In this document: positions 1 to 11,450 of the stretch, one piece after another
How positions within the stretch are numbered: position 1 is the stretch's first letter
Layout of the letters: the number at the start of each line of letters is the position of its first letter
NCBI GenBank assembly: GCA_964023205.1
Contig: OZ026848.1
Coordinates: 29,933,912-29,997,911, forward strand
Source of the DNA: Lutraria lutraria
Taxonomy: Eukaryota; Mollusca; Bivalvia; Venerida; Mactridae
Length of the DNA: 64,000 bases
Reading direction: 5' to 3'
The notes under the pieces: generated by a model
The model's database searches: none
What the model saw: the letters and a program-made list of their open reading frames with translations, nothing else
Told to the model about the DNA's origin: nothing
Made by a program: the position numbers and the translations under genes

Positions 1-146
1 TAGAATAACTTAACAAAACAGAGGAACTTTCAGATGGTCATTGTCACTATGTTCTATGTCAGAGATTCACAACATTTGGACCTGAAATAGTAGTGAATGA
101 AATGTTTGTGGACCAATTTCAACTTTCGTATTATCATAAAATTATA

Positions 147-345
147 AGGTTGGATCGGTCGTCTAGCGGTAACGGGCTGGTTGTGAAGGCCGTTGGTACG
201 AATCTAGATTCCACTTGTAGATACTTCAGTGACCCAATCCAACCTCTCCAGTCAAGTATTGGTTTAAGAAATTTCAGGAATCGTGTGCGGCGCGTATCGG
301 CGTATTACACCGGCCACGATAAACTTCAATGGTCAATGTAACGTG
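147..345 (+). repeat. tRNA-headed SINE, internally deleted
   Basis: A polymerase III style head is visible: an A-box-like GTCTAGCGGTAACGGG and a B-box-like GGTACGAATC, followed by the SINE body ending near CGGCCACGATAAA. Compared with the duplicate copy at 25461-25790, about 165 bases of the 3' body and tail are missing here. The sequence jumps from CACGATAAACT straight to TCAATGGTCAATG. The short ORF across it is not a gene. Confidence 0.7.
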
Positions 346-1310
346 GTGACTATGTCAAAGAGGTCTTGATGTATAAAACAAGTTTATCATAATATTATTC
401 TCATGATCTATGTTAAATTGTTTATACAAAGATCTGTTCTTCGGCTACCTAGGATTAAGATAATTTTTGTTTAGCTTTAGTTACCCAATCGTGTGTTTAC
501 CATTGATACATATTACAAACATCCTGAAACGCCCTCTATAGATAAACAGCTGAATTATCCAATGAATGTAGTGAAAATTGAGGAACACCATCTGCCGAGA
601 TATACGTATACAAACCCGCACATCTGTACCGGCCTCGATGTTTATTTTGTGTGATAAAGGTTGGGGATTGGAGGCGTTTAAAACATTAAAACATCGTTCA
701 TTCAAATATACAAACATGATAATATACTTGGTAAAGAAACTATGTAAGTTTGATAAAAATATGTTGATACAGTTTACAATATTTGCGCTATCACAAATTG
801 TCGTTCACTAGAGCTAAATTCGACACATCTATTTAATCTGATGATATTTACTTGTCGAAATTCCAATGGAGCGTTATGATCGAAATCTGAAAATGAATAG
901 GTTCCTCTATCAACCATTCGATATATCTCTGACTTAGGTATGACAACGTATGAACATTTTAGAATGTCCTACATGCGAGTTTTCCATATAGGTTGACAAG
1001 TGGTAAAGTATGACTCCGTCTGGATTACAATATGAATTTACTGTCAAAACAACTTGTAAACACCTAAAACATCGAACGTTCCGAAAATTAGAACCAACCT
1101 GGGTTTCAGCTTAACCCATCAGTTCTTGTGGTAAAAAGCCGAGGACCAAATTTGACGTATTTTCAAAGTAACTGATAGAATTCTAGCTTACAAAGCCAAA
1201 CAAACTCCCCACGTTTCGCAGCCACCATCGATAATTAAGTATAATCATCGAACGATCGATTAGAATGATCGAATAAACGATTTTTATGATTGATTGATAT
1301 TTCATTTTAG

Positions 1311-4300
1311 GAGTGAAGACATTTACCAATGAGTTTATAGCGTATGGTAACTTGAAGGATCTGATAATTAATCGACAAAATCTCACGAACTACACAGATT
1401 ATTACGCTACATCAGACTGGTACTGGAACGATGGTGACGTCATACTTAACATCACTGGCGACGTATTAAAAGGAGGATTTATTTCCGTAAGTAATCGAAT
1501 ACTGTGAACCACGTGATTAATATCTATATTTACACAACAAGCGCAATTTAATCTGCCATGTGTCAAGTGCACGCAATGGAAGACATAACACTGAATACGC
1601 AAGAGCGATTTAGCGTGCCTTCGGGTATATGGTGGGCACAGTTGTTTGCTTTATATAAGATCTATGCAGTATTAAACCACTGCAGCGGTATAGATGGTAA
1701 ATTTATTGATACAGATTGAAAGAAATATGTGTATTGCAATAGATTTACCTCTCTACGCTATGAATCAAAGGAAGTTTTTTCATTTTAGCTGAAAGCGACT
1801 TTCAATACATTGCTTTAAATTTATTCAGTGTCAATTAGAAATGCATTTTTTCCGAATTCAAATACACGTTAGAAATACAAAAAAAATGTAAAGTTATTTA
1901 ATTGAGGTAATTTAAAGGCGTGATACCTACCCGGTATAACTAAGGTAAATCTTTATTTAACATGGCGTGTTATAATAATGTGATTGAATGTACACTGCTC
2001 GGTGCAGATAACTTGTTAATATGCAAACAAAACATTCACGATTTATACTCGTTAGAAAACACCACACAAGAAGAACCCACAGGGGTTCGAGGACAGATCT
2101 ATACGTAATTAATGATTAATCATCGTTAGGTCTAAAAACGTTTGTTTGTGGTTACATGCTCATTAAAAATAGGGTAGGTAAGTGGGCGCTTTTCATTTTG
2201 CACTTGAACGCGTGTGAAAATGTAAACATGGTAATAAAATGAATGTACCTTTCCTCGGGATAAACTAGGTTGTTAGGTAACAGGGCAGGAAACATACAAT
2301 GTTTTACGACTTATCAGTTTCTATTTAACGTACACAGTGTGAAGACAAGTCTGTCATAAAAAAAGGCAGGTCTTACTAATGAAATGGTCTGCTATTAAGG
2401 TGATCTCTTAGTAGGGGTTTGCGGTACGATCTAATAAATCCAAAGTCTGCCTGAAGGTCGTCGGGAAATTAAATAATCCTTATGGCATTAGACCGATAAT
2501 AATTAATGTATTAAATTAAATATAGTATTTTTCTGAAGTATCTGTTCCATGCATCGCAAAATACAATTGATTTTTGTAACAGTTGTTGTCCTCGTTGAAA
2601 AACATTAATTTTTGCAGATATTGCTTGGTGACCTATATTTTCTCTTTATCAAATTCGATTGAAATTGTATTCTTGTATCTTTTTTCAATAAGCTTTCGTT
2701 GAAATGGATGTTCTTTTTTCATCTTTGAAAAAATACTCCCATAGACTCTTATGCAAATTTAAAGAAAAGATATCTCAAAGACATGCCATGCTTTTGAAAA
2801 AATCTCCTGGTAAATCCTGGTTTCTATCTTGGAAACATATTAAAATTAAACATTTTCAAAATCTGTCGGCCCTATTTGAGAATGAAATGTGAATAAGGAT
2901 CCTAATATATTAACTGACTAGTCAAAGTCTTCATTCAACGTTAAAATATCAAGCAACACACGGTTATGTGAAAAAATAACTTGAAGAGTCCCTATTCATG
3001 AGCTGACTTTTTTTAGAGTATAAATATTTAAATGCATAATTTTAATATTCATTTCGCTTGACTTAGTAGGTAAATCCTAAAGAAGATGAGCTTAATTTCA
3101 TTCCATTTTATGATGAGATGACCTGTTCGTATTAATCTTCTCAACACAAAAGCAAAATGAATGGGAATGTTCAATGAACGTTGAGATTAGGGACACGATA
3201 AACTTCTCATCTTCTGAAATTTGTCCTACCCGCAAGATGAATTAATTTAATTTATATTCTCTGTGTATGCCTTACCTCCGCGTTTTTCATAACTTATTAA
3301 AAAGAGCAATTTCAGTATTTTGAAATGTTAAGTAACGTTTTTGTGGGAATGATTAATGTACCTTTCAAATGCGATGTAGCAGTTTCTTAGTGATTGTTCT
3401 ATAAAGATAGATTGGGCAGTTAAATTGGTTTGTTAATAAAAAGAAAAACTATAACAAAACGTCATATATAAACGAATTACAAGAAGCATATTGGTTTGTG
3501 TTTTTTGAAAGAAGTTGTTTTTTTCATAAAGGATATTGACTGTATATTTTATTCAATCCTCCATTAAGGAGAGCATAAAATATCTACATTATATGAGCAA
3601 TACACATTATAATGACAATCATGAGTATTAAACAAATGAATAAATCCATGTATATAGTTCACAAGCACATGGTTATATCATACACTACATCAATCAAATA
3701 GAATCAATCCTAAATGTTAACAGATTCACCATAAATCTGAGCTCTATGATACAAGCACAAATAGCCTCACAACTACTTATCTAGGCAATGCCTTCATGAT
3801 TTACTTACCTGTTAACTATTAATATAGTCAGTCATCACCATTAGCCAATCAAATGGCCAGGGTTAGCCGAACTAGTAATATACACTACACTATATACTCG
3901 CAAACAGCTATAATACACTTATACTCATAAGTATAATTCGTCTAGGAAAAGACAGTTATATTAGATAGTCAGACACGCACTTTCATTGTAAATGATGGCA
4001 CTTCAAACTACATGTAAGATTGTCTAAAAACATTGATATACATAAACTCGTAACCGGACAGTCAGAAAGTTTGGGCGCGATAATACTATTATTTTAGAAT
4101 GACTTTTATAAACCCAGAGTACTACTTTGCAGGAATTATTTTAAAGACTACTTTTCAGGGACTACTTTCATACACCATTTTTTCGAGTACTGCTTTTCGG
4201 GAACCACTTATGAAGAACTATTTTAAAGTATTATTTTTCTGAACCTACATTCAACGAACAATGTTTTGAGAATTACCTAGTGAAAATAGTTTTCACAAAT

Positions 4301-5087
4301 TTTCAGGAACTGCATTAACAGGAACTAGTTTTCATGAACATCTTTGCAATAACTACTTTCCACTACAGTGTACTAATTTTAAGAATTGTTTGTTAATTCC
4401 AGGAAAAATCGGAGATTATCGCTACATACGCACTATGTGGCTTTGCGAACTTTGGTTCAATTGGTATCACGTTAGGAGGTTTAGGCGCCTTAGCACCTTC
4501 TAGAAAATCTGAATTATCGAGGATGGTTCTCCGCGCAATGATATGTGGGAACGTTGCCTGCTTCCTTACAGCTTGTATTGCAGGTAGGGTACCAATAACT
4601 GATTTCCTTATAATTTATCAATGTTAATCTCGACCGATGTGGTTTTCGTAAGTACAAAGGGAGAATATCCGTTCATCGATTCCCTATGGTTGAAAATGTG
4701 ATTGGCCACACCGTACAAAGTAGCGTGCTGTTATATAATTTTCAAGACTGTGTGTTATTAACAAAGTAAGCAATGTCCACTCGAAGTTTCTTTGTGATAG
4801 TAGATCGGACAGCCCTCTCAACGTTCTTTATTGGCAAACATTGCATAGTTTGCTCTTTTACTCAACTTTTTGAGTGAAATAATTAGGGAATTTAACCCTT
4901 TAATACAAGTTCTGTATAGATACTAATGCAGAGTCTACTCCCCAATTCAAGTATTTCAATGACTTATATAGGACAGTCTGTTATCCAGTTGAAGTATTTA
5001 TTTACAAAAAGCACAACCTACTCGGCAACTATTTACACACATGTATGTACATTTTGTGTTCCAGGTCTCTTGTACAAACCATTCTGA
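1311..5087 (+). CDS. SLC28: SLC28 (CNT) nucleoside transporter, 3' terminal exons only
   Basis: Exons are 1311-1486, 4403-4583 and 5065-5087. All have AG acceptors and GT donors, and the phases match exons 11-13 of the complete gene downstream. The first exon starts in phase 1 (its GA completes a Gly codon) and carries the CNT signature [12 protein letters not shown], then two N-glycosylation sequons (NYT, NIT). The second carries [20 protein letters not shown], matching the conserved CNT C-terminal core. The third encodes LLYKPF then TGA. The family couples Na+ or H+ entry to nucleoside uptake at the plasma membrane. The 5' exons lie before the window. The LGGL motif is intact here, unlike the downstream copy. 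Family assignment is firm; substrate preference cannot be told from this part. Confidence 0.9.
2580..2890 (+). repeat. Dispersed repeat in SLC28 intron (three copies in window)
   Basis: This stretch shares ordered words (TTGTCCTCGTTGAAAAA, CCCATAGACT.TTATG, GAAAAAATCTCCTGG..) with 17030-17360 and 56390-56730. The copies are diverged, so the family is old. The short ORF at 2704-2892 falls inside it and is best read as non-coding. Confidence 0.45.
3468..3970. repeat. Dispersed element, inverted relative to 10890-11390
   Basis: The reverse complement of 10890-11390 aligns here, for example GGCCAGGGTTAGCCGAACTAG against GGCCAGGATTAGCCAAACTAG, and CAATCCTCCATTA.GGAGAG. The matching intron of the downstream duplicate (near 27575) lacks it and runs directly from GTCATATA to the GCACTTTCATTGT flank. 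It therefore inserted after the duplication, or was cleanly lost from the second copy. No coding potential is seen. Confidence 0.7.
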
Positions 5088-7123
5088 TGATCTGACACTT
5101 TATGATGCATGAAGCAAACAGGGACACAACTATACATTCAAAACTTTCACTATCAATACACACGTGATTACTTACAGTAAAATTTTACTAATACGTGACT
5201 AATCGCGCCAATTGTATTCAACAATTATTTTTTTCTATGAACCTTGTATTTGGAACATGTATACTGAGTACGCTTATCTGATATTTTGCATAATATTATT
5301 CATATTTGCATTGTTCAACTTTCGATGTAATATTCGTGTTGTTTTTATCAAGCAGACATATGAAAAAAAAACTTGGATATTCAACCAGGCATTTTTTAAA
5401 TATATGTACTTGTTTTATATACTAGACTATAGATTTAAGTGAAGCATTTTACCCTATTTTATCCAATACATTGGTTTACTGTCCAATACATTACATGTGT
5501 AAGTTTGATATACGACATTGTTTACCATCTTAATATTAAAAGTTCCCCGCCCACCTGGCCGCCCGCTTAGCTTATTACGTTCAGCGCAATGGCTAAATAC
5601 ATTGGATTCGTCAGTAAAACCCTGGGAATGGCGCATGTTATCTGTGATAATTTAGTTAAAAAGACATGCGCTGTGTCTAAAGATATATGCACATTGTGTC
5701 TAAAGATATATGTCTCATCCACCGCTGGTCATTCATGCTGGAAAAAAATGGCAGTAACTTGCGTTAGCATTGGTGTCGAATCCGGACAATAGGTCTATTC
5801 ATGATACGCTGGTATACAAAAATGCAGTATACATATACATGTACTGTTGCAAACTGGCATCCAACCAGAACTATTTTTTTAAAAAATGTATTAAAATGTA
5901 AAAGTGTTAAAGAGGGTAAAGAACACTACGAAACTTCTGTCGCCCCATATAATTTTAAGATAAATTGATAAAATTATAAATAGAAGTGGATTAAAAGTTA
6001 AAACAAGTGTCTAATATCTTTGTGTAAATGATATTGTAAAAATAGTTTATGGGTTCAGTCAATGACTTGTGAAAGGAGGCCGAAGTAATGTAAGTTAATG
6101 TGCAAATTGTGTTTCTTTCCAAATGTCGACAATGCTTGAGTTATTTGAAAATAGGTGCCAGAAGGCGTTAATATTTTCAATGCATCTTATGCATTTGAAT
6201 CACATACTTGTATGACGATGACGAAAGGACCTTCGCAACTTTGAATACAGGGACTTGGGGGTTACTTGAATATACCAAATGTATATTGAACTATTGAAGT
6301 TAGGACGAGTATTAATACATTCATTTATTAATCATTTTTATTGTTTTGATTTATATTTGTATTAACCCGATTTACTACAGTAAATAACTTATAAATAAAA
6401 TGTAGTGTTCACAAAAATATGTTTTATGATATTGTTTTAAATATTGCAAAAGGAGGTTATATATGAATTACATATGCATTTTATTTTTTGACCGCTTACA
6501 TATATATTTTAGCAAATAAATTTTGTATAACATGTATTTTATTGTTATAATTTCCATAGTCTGGACTCGGCTGAAATCTACACAGCTTCGAGTGCATGTC
6601 AAGAGTTCCTTTACTATGCCATATATGTGACCCTTAGAACGATAACCGGCAAAGATATACAACCTCTTATTTCTCTTATCCCCAGACGTGGAATTCTTCA
6701 GATCAAAACGGGTTTTATCCAAATTCTGATTAAAATTATACTCGGTCATTGGCCCAGATAAGATCCAAACAATGACACAAAGTATTTAACGGAAGAAGAT
6801 GTAGTCAACAAAGTTGCTCAAACAAAATTCTGGACGAGCTAGTGTGGAATCTTGAAACAATCCCAATTACCTCGTTCAACGTGGACCATATCTCTTATTC
6901 GAAGAAGAGAACCACTATGAAAATAAGTCACTGGTGTTTCCCACAACACATAAGTCCCCTACCGGTTGGGACTTGAATATGACTATGTGAAGCAATCCTA
7001 ATTAGAAGTAAAAAACCTTAATCCCACATCGACAAATGCCTTGATATTTGAGAAATCATATTCATGAATTTTAAAAAGAACAGGGGACTAAGTCACAAAC
7101 CATTAAAGTATTATCACTCTCTT
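5088..7123. other. Intergenic, SLC28 3' end to MFSD4-like A
   Basis: This is the 3' UTR and spacer. It is duplicated at about 28754-32374. The only notable item is a 67-codon ORF at 5589-5792, starting in a small GC-richer patch (CCCGCCCACCTGGCCGCCCGC). No other coding signal was found; the remaining short ORFs lie in AT-rich spacer. Confidence 0.6.
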
Positions 7124-7130
7124 TATAAAA
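7124..7130 (+). promoter_or_regulatory. Putative TATA box of MFSD4-like A
   Basis: TATAAAA lies in CTCTCTTTATAAAAAGACAAG, 179 bases before the ATG. The same block exists upstream of gene B, where a repeat follows it directly. Conservation of the block between duplicates and the lack of an intervening coding exon support a core promoter role. The transcription start was not determined. Confidence 0.4.
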
Positions 7131-7308
7131 AGACAAGTAGCAAACACACGTGATAGATCAAACGTGCGTTGCATCTAATTAAGATTCATCGCAAGAAAAC
7201 TATTAAACGTGAGCTTTAATTTTACTTGCGGGAATTTCAACTTCAAGCTTCGTTTCATATCAAATCAGCGCAGTGAGTTAACGTGTAAGGCAGGCTTGGT
7301 ATATAGAA

Positions 7309-10282
7309 ATGGCCCTAAATGAGTTGGATAATAAAGGATCTGAAGCTGGAACGGATTCCAACGGCAAGCTAGAATCAAACATCGCGAGCGCAGGTATCGC
7401 ATCCACTGGGCCATTGACAACGTTCTTTGAAATGATTCGAAACAACAAGGCTTATCGTACGCGTTGTTTGCATACAGCATCGGTTGTATGGATGTTTATA
7501 ACATTGGTAAGTGTATTATTTCTAATACTATGCTGATACAGTCTTTTAATTACATCTTATTCATTACAACCGTTTGTCTAACTAGACTCTGACGATGTTA
7601 ATTATGCATTTTAGTGTTTTAGTAAACTTAATGAAACTGCAATTGCTTTTTCTTCACATTTCAATTCAGGCCTTTCATATTTTTGATGGATTGATGTATA
7701 GGATAAGAAATGAAAAGAATACGATAATGTGAATTAGCATAACCTTCCAAATTTCCCCATTTGTATTATCTATTATTTTTTACATTCAAAAGAAAATGAT
7801 AAACAGGTTTCAAAGATACGGATTGTCACTTAACGCGTCTCAAAGCAGAATTGTCTTGTTAATGAAATTTGATATTTTCCCGGTGCATAATGCTGTTAAC
7901 TGTAAATTTCCAGACGGTTTCCAAACTTTCCATCGGGAAGATCGTGTTTGTTCAACATTTTAGTAAATTATGTTTCTTTGTGTTGGTTGGGCTTTTTGTG
8001 AAGTTGAAATGTTCAGTGTACGTGATTTTTATACGTACAACTGTATCCTTTTCTTGAATAATTGAAATTTCTTTCATTTCAGGGCCTTCTGATATCTATG
8101 GTTGGTGGAGCATTCCCCGATTTACGACTGATTATTCAGAAAGATTTGGTGACAGCTTCGTGGATATTTACGATGAATGCTATCGGTCACGTGGTTGGTG
8201 CCTTTGTTGTTGGTGTTATGTTTGACAGGTATCGTTTATGTTTAAGACCCATTCGACAGCTATGTTCATTTCAGAGCCACCCAAAGAGTGAGAGGAAATA
8301 ATATACAGGAGAACCGAGCATTTATTATATCTACTCCAACTTCGAACGACCTTTTCCTGGTTATTTTATTGTGCCAATTATAAAGCACCGATACACGCTT
8401 TGTTCCTTTCCTGTGATTTGCTTAACATAGAACTTGGCTCGATAGTTAGGATGGGGGCACTGAAAAGCAGCCCTGTTATATCGAAAGGCGGAGCCAAAAT
8501 TATAACCCGCAACCTATCGTTTGGTAGTCCAGCTCCTTACCACTAAACCAACCATCACTCATTGACGGGTACACCGTAACTTTTTTCTGCGTACGCCCTG
8601 GGGTACGCCTGATTAAACGAGGTCTCCAGATCAAGAGAACAAGGGCTTAAAGCACGTATTTTAGTGAAATATGGCAGCTAGCTAATTTGTGTTTCAGAAT
8701 TGTGGATACAAGCAAAGTTTATAAGTGACAAATTCAAAAGTGTACTAAAGTATACATTTTATTTCACGATATCCATCTATATTGCATAATAGGTCCTTGG
8801 AATTTGCAATATACAAACCGTGCTTGCATTTACAAGCATGTATGTTTCAAAATAGTCATCTTACATAAGCGAGATGAACACTGAACCTTTAGTAATGACT
8901 GAACATTATTCTTTTTTTCAGAATGAATCGTCTACTAGTTATGATCGGTATCACTGCTCTGAATGGAATTTCTTTTGTCATATATCCCTGGTGTAGTACG
9001 TTCCCGACTATGTTAGTTATTTCTTTCATCAGCAGCTTGTTTGGTGGAGGGATGAACTGTTGTAAGTAAAACACATGTATACACGAACTATTGCAGTCTC
9101 AATCATCTTGTAAATAGAATAACATTTTTTTCTGTAACAAGTAAAGCAAGAAAGATTTGGATGTTTCCTTTGTCGAACAATAAGAGATTTCAGCCACTTT
9201 GGACCAAAATATGTCATTATCATTATAACTGTAATAACTGATTAAAATCAATTGATTATTCATGACGTTCTAGAACCTCTTGCTAGTTCAGTATGTTGAA
9301 TGAATGAGTATTAATCCTTTTCATTGTAGGTGGAAACGCACATGTCGCATCAATTTGGGGATCTGCATCGGCGCCATTCATGCAAGCTATCCACTTCGGC
9401 TTTAGTTTTGGTGGATTTATCGGACCTTTGATTGCAGGGCCATTTATTGCACAAAAAACATGCATCCTTCAAAATACGACAATAATCAACACGACATCAA
9501 CTCCTAATGCTTCCAACGAATGTGTAGAAGTTTATGGCGAGACCCATGTTCAATATGCGTTCCTAATTTCAGGAGCTATCAGTTTGTCTGCCGCTCTGCC
9601 TTTTGTAATAATGTACTGTTTGCCAACACATTATAATGCGTACGTCTGTACCCCATTCCAAGACAAAGATGTTCATGATGACAAGAAAACCATTGACAAA
9701 TTACCAGTTCTATCACTTGTTAAGAAAGTTTTATTTGTTACATTATTGATGTTATTGATAAGTAACTATGCATGTCTTGAAGCACGATTTTCAACTTTAT
9801 TGACAACATTTCTGTCGGACTATTTGGATTGGTCCACATCTATTGGTTTACACCTAACTTCCTTATTCTGGGGAACGTTCGCAACTGGGCGACTTCTTGG
9901 TATCCTTGTGACCAAATATTTAAAGTCTGAAACAATGATCCTTATTTGCTTGCTTGCCATTACAGTATCTTTTATAGCTTTCTTATTTGCGGCTAAATAT
10001 GCAATACGGGAACTCGTGTGGGCTTGTACAGCTCTGGCTGGCCTTAGTATGTCCGTAGTGTTTCCTTCTGTTTTTACATGGACGGCAGAAAGTATACTAA
10101 AGGTGACTGGAACCATTTCTTCAATTTACATAATCGGTGTTTCGGTTTTTAACACGCTTCTTCCGTTACTGTATGGTTACCTCATGGATACATTCACGCA
10201 ATTGTATTTTGTATACCTACTTATTGCCGAGGCTGTTTTCACTCTCGCCGTATACATGAGTATACGTTGTCTCATTAAATAA
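7309..10282 (+). CDS. MFSD4: MFSD4/NaGLT1-like MFS transporter A
   Basis: Exons are 7309-7506, 8083-8228, 8922-9061 and 9330-10282 (phases 0, 2, 1), joining to 478 aa with consensus splice sites. The N-tail (about 50 aa) is cytosolic. The first half carries an MFS motif-A-like GVMFDR..NRL, and exon 4 begins with CGNAHVASIWGSASAPFMQAIHF. That last block aligns with the GGNV..LWG..APHMQALHF block of vertebrate MFSD4A/MFSD4B (sodium-dependent glucose transporter 1), which I take as the family. Twelve membrane spans fit the hydrophobicity, with a charged loop near PFQDKDVHDDKK. Vertebrate relatives are about 510-520 aa. The predicted role is sugar or other small-solute transport at a membrane; the substrate is unknown. 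The start ATG (GAAATGG) is shared with gene B. A small deletion ends the protein at LIK instead of LIKTNH. An AATAAA lies at 10584. Confidence 0.88.
8232..8565 (-). repeat. tRNA-headed SINE in intron 2 of gene A
   Basis: On the minus strand it reads from a tRNA-like head (GAGTGATGG..GGTTTAGTGGTAAGG, B-box-like region near CGTTTGGTAGTCC) through CAAGTTC..GTTAAG and GTGTATCGGTGC to a tail at CGAATGGG. The same insertion sits in intron 2 of gene B (34763-35058), so it predates the duplication. Related copies lie at 21395-21565, 22225-22500, 23200-23465, 23535-23735, 47837-48045 and 48418-49180. Confidence 0.75.
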
Positions 10283-10713
10283 ATCACTAGATAAATAATG
10301 TATCCGAAATACTTTACGGGTGTGTTGAAATGTACTGATTGGGAAAGAATTATCTTTTATGAAAAAAATACTGTCAGGCATACATTGGCACCAAAAGCGT
10401 TCATCTGTTGCTTTGGTTGGGATATCCCATGTTTTTGACAGTTTTCATTTTTGGTAGAAAATTGCTATAAATGTTATGACATTCCTTTTGTTGAAAAATA
10501 TCTTCACCTTACTGCTACTATACATGCGTATTTATTAACAAGAATACACATATTCTTTAAAGTCCCATTAACTTTTTGCTATAAATAAATATATGCAAAA
10601 AAACAAACAATTGCTGATATTATCACAAGATAATTATTACCGACGAAACATGCCCTTTTCTAAAAAACACTCTGATGTCGCTGTGAATTTTGCTTTTATA
10701 AACTTGAAATATA

Positions 10714-10847
10714 TTCGGCTTTAGTTTTGGTGGATTTATCGGACCTTTGATTGCAGGGCCATGTATTGCACAAAAAACATGCATCCTTCAAAATACGACA
10801 ATAATCAACACGACATCAACTCTTAATGCTTCCAACGAATGTGTAGA
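10714..10847 (+). pseudogene. 134-bp relic copy of MFSD4-like exon 4
   Basis: This stretch matches 9395-9528 of gene A with only two differences by hand count (one TTT to TGT, one CCT to CTT). It starts at TTCGGCTTTAG and ends at GTGTAGA, with no splice sites and no continuation of the frame. It is closer to gene A than to gene B (it shares ACATCAACTC). A recent local fragment duplication is the simplest explanation. Confidence 0.9.
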
Positions 10848-10889
10848 TGATATTAAAAAAATAAGGTAGTGGTTTTGGAAAGATTTTTA

Positions 10890-11390
10890 TAGACGAATTA
10901 TACTTACGAGTATTTGTTTATCATAGCTGTAGGCGAGTACTTACTGTATTGTCTATTACTAGTTTGGCTAATCCTGGCCATTTGGTGGCTAATGGTGATT
11001 TCGGTCATTTTTGATTGGTCAATCATTGGACTGGCTATTCGTCGTGTTACCTGTCATATTTGACATAATCTGTTCGTCTGCTCTGTTGTTGAAACGTAAG
11101 TAAGTAATGTAGGCATCGTTCTATGATGTTAACGTGGCATAATATCGGAAACGTCATTAGATGTAAGTTTAATGTGGTTGTATCATATCAGACTATGGTG
11201 GATTTGGTAGTATTTAGTGTGTACTTTATTCCTTTTATGTATGGTATGGTAATACCATGTACATGTAAAATATATACATTAATGTATTCATTTGTCACAT
11301 ACTCATGATTGTCAAAATATGTGTATTATCTATAACTTGTAAATATGTTAATACTCTCCATAATGGAGGAATGAATAAAGTAGACGATGA
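10890..11390. repeat. Dispersed element, inverted relative to 3468-3970
   Basis: This is the reverse-complement partner of the element in the upstream SLC28 intron. Shared words include GAATTATACTTACGAGTATT, CTAGTTTGGCTAATCCTGGCC and CTCCATAATGGAGGA. The pair lies about 7 kb apart in opposite orientation. The ORF at 11123-11308 lies inside and is not supported as a gene. Confidence 0.7.
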
Positions 11391-11450
11391 AAAAAGCAAC
11401 TTCATACAAAAAACTTAACAGAAAACATAACCACTCGCCAACGTGGAAAT

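Larger units (their letters stand above)
1..10565. repeat. Segmental duplication, upstream unit
   Basis: This stretch is matched in order and orientation by about 25318-37100. The shared order is: tRNA-like SINE, last three SLC28 exons, a small conserved ORF, the MFSD4-like promoter and all four MFSD4-like exons, then the 3' flank. Exons look nearly identical and introns are roughly 85-95% alike by eye. The left edge lies outside the window, so the upstream SLC28 gene is probably also present in full. The right edge is taken where similarity fades after the CTACTATACA.GCG stretch (10516-10530 against 37058-37072). Confidence 0.9.

Noticed and set aside
9820..10116. 98-codon minus-strand ORF (also at 36148-36444 and 51305-51556)
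   Set aside because: Antisense shadow of MFSD4-like exon 4. It recurs only because the sense exon is conserved.
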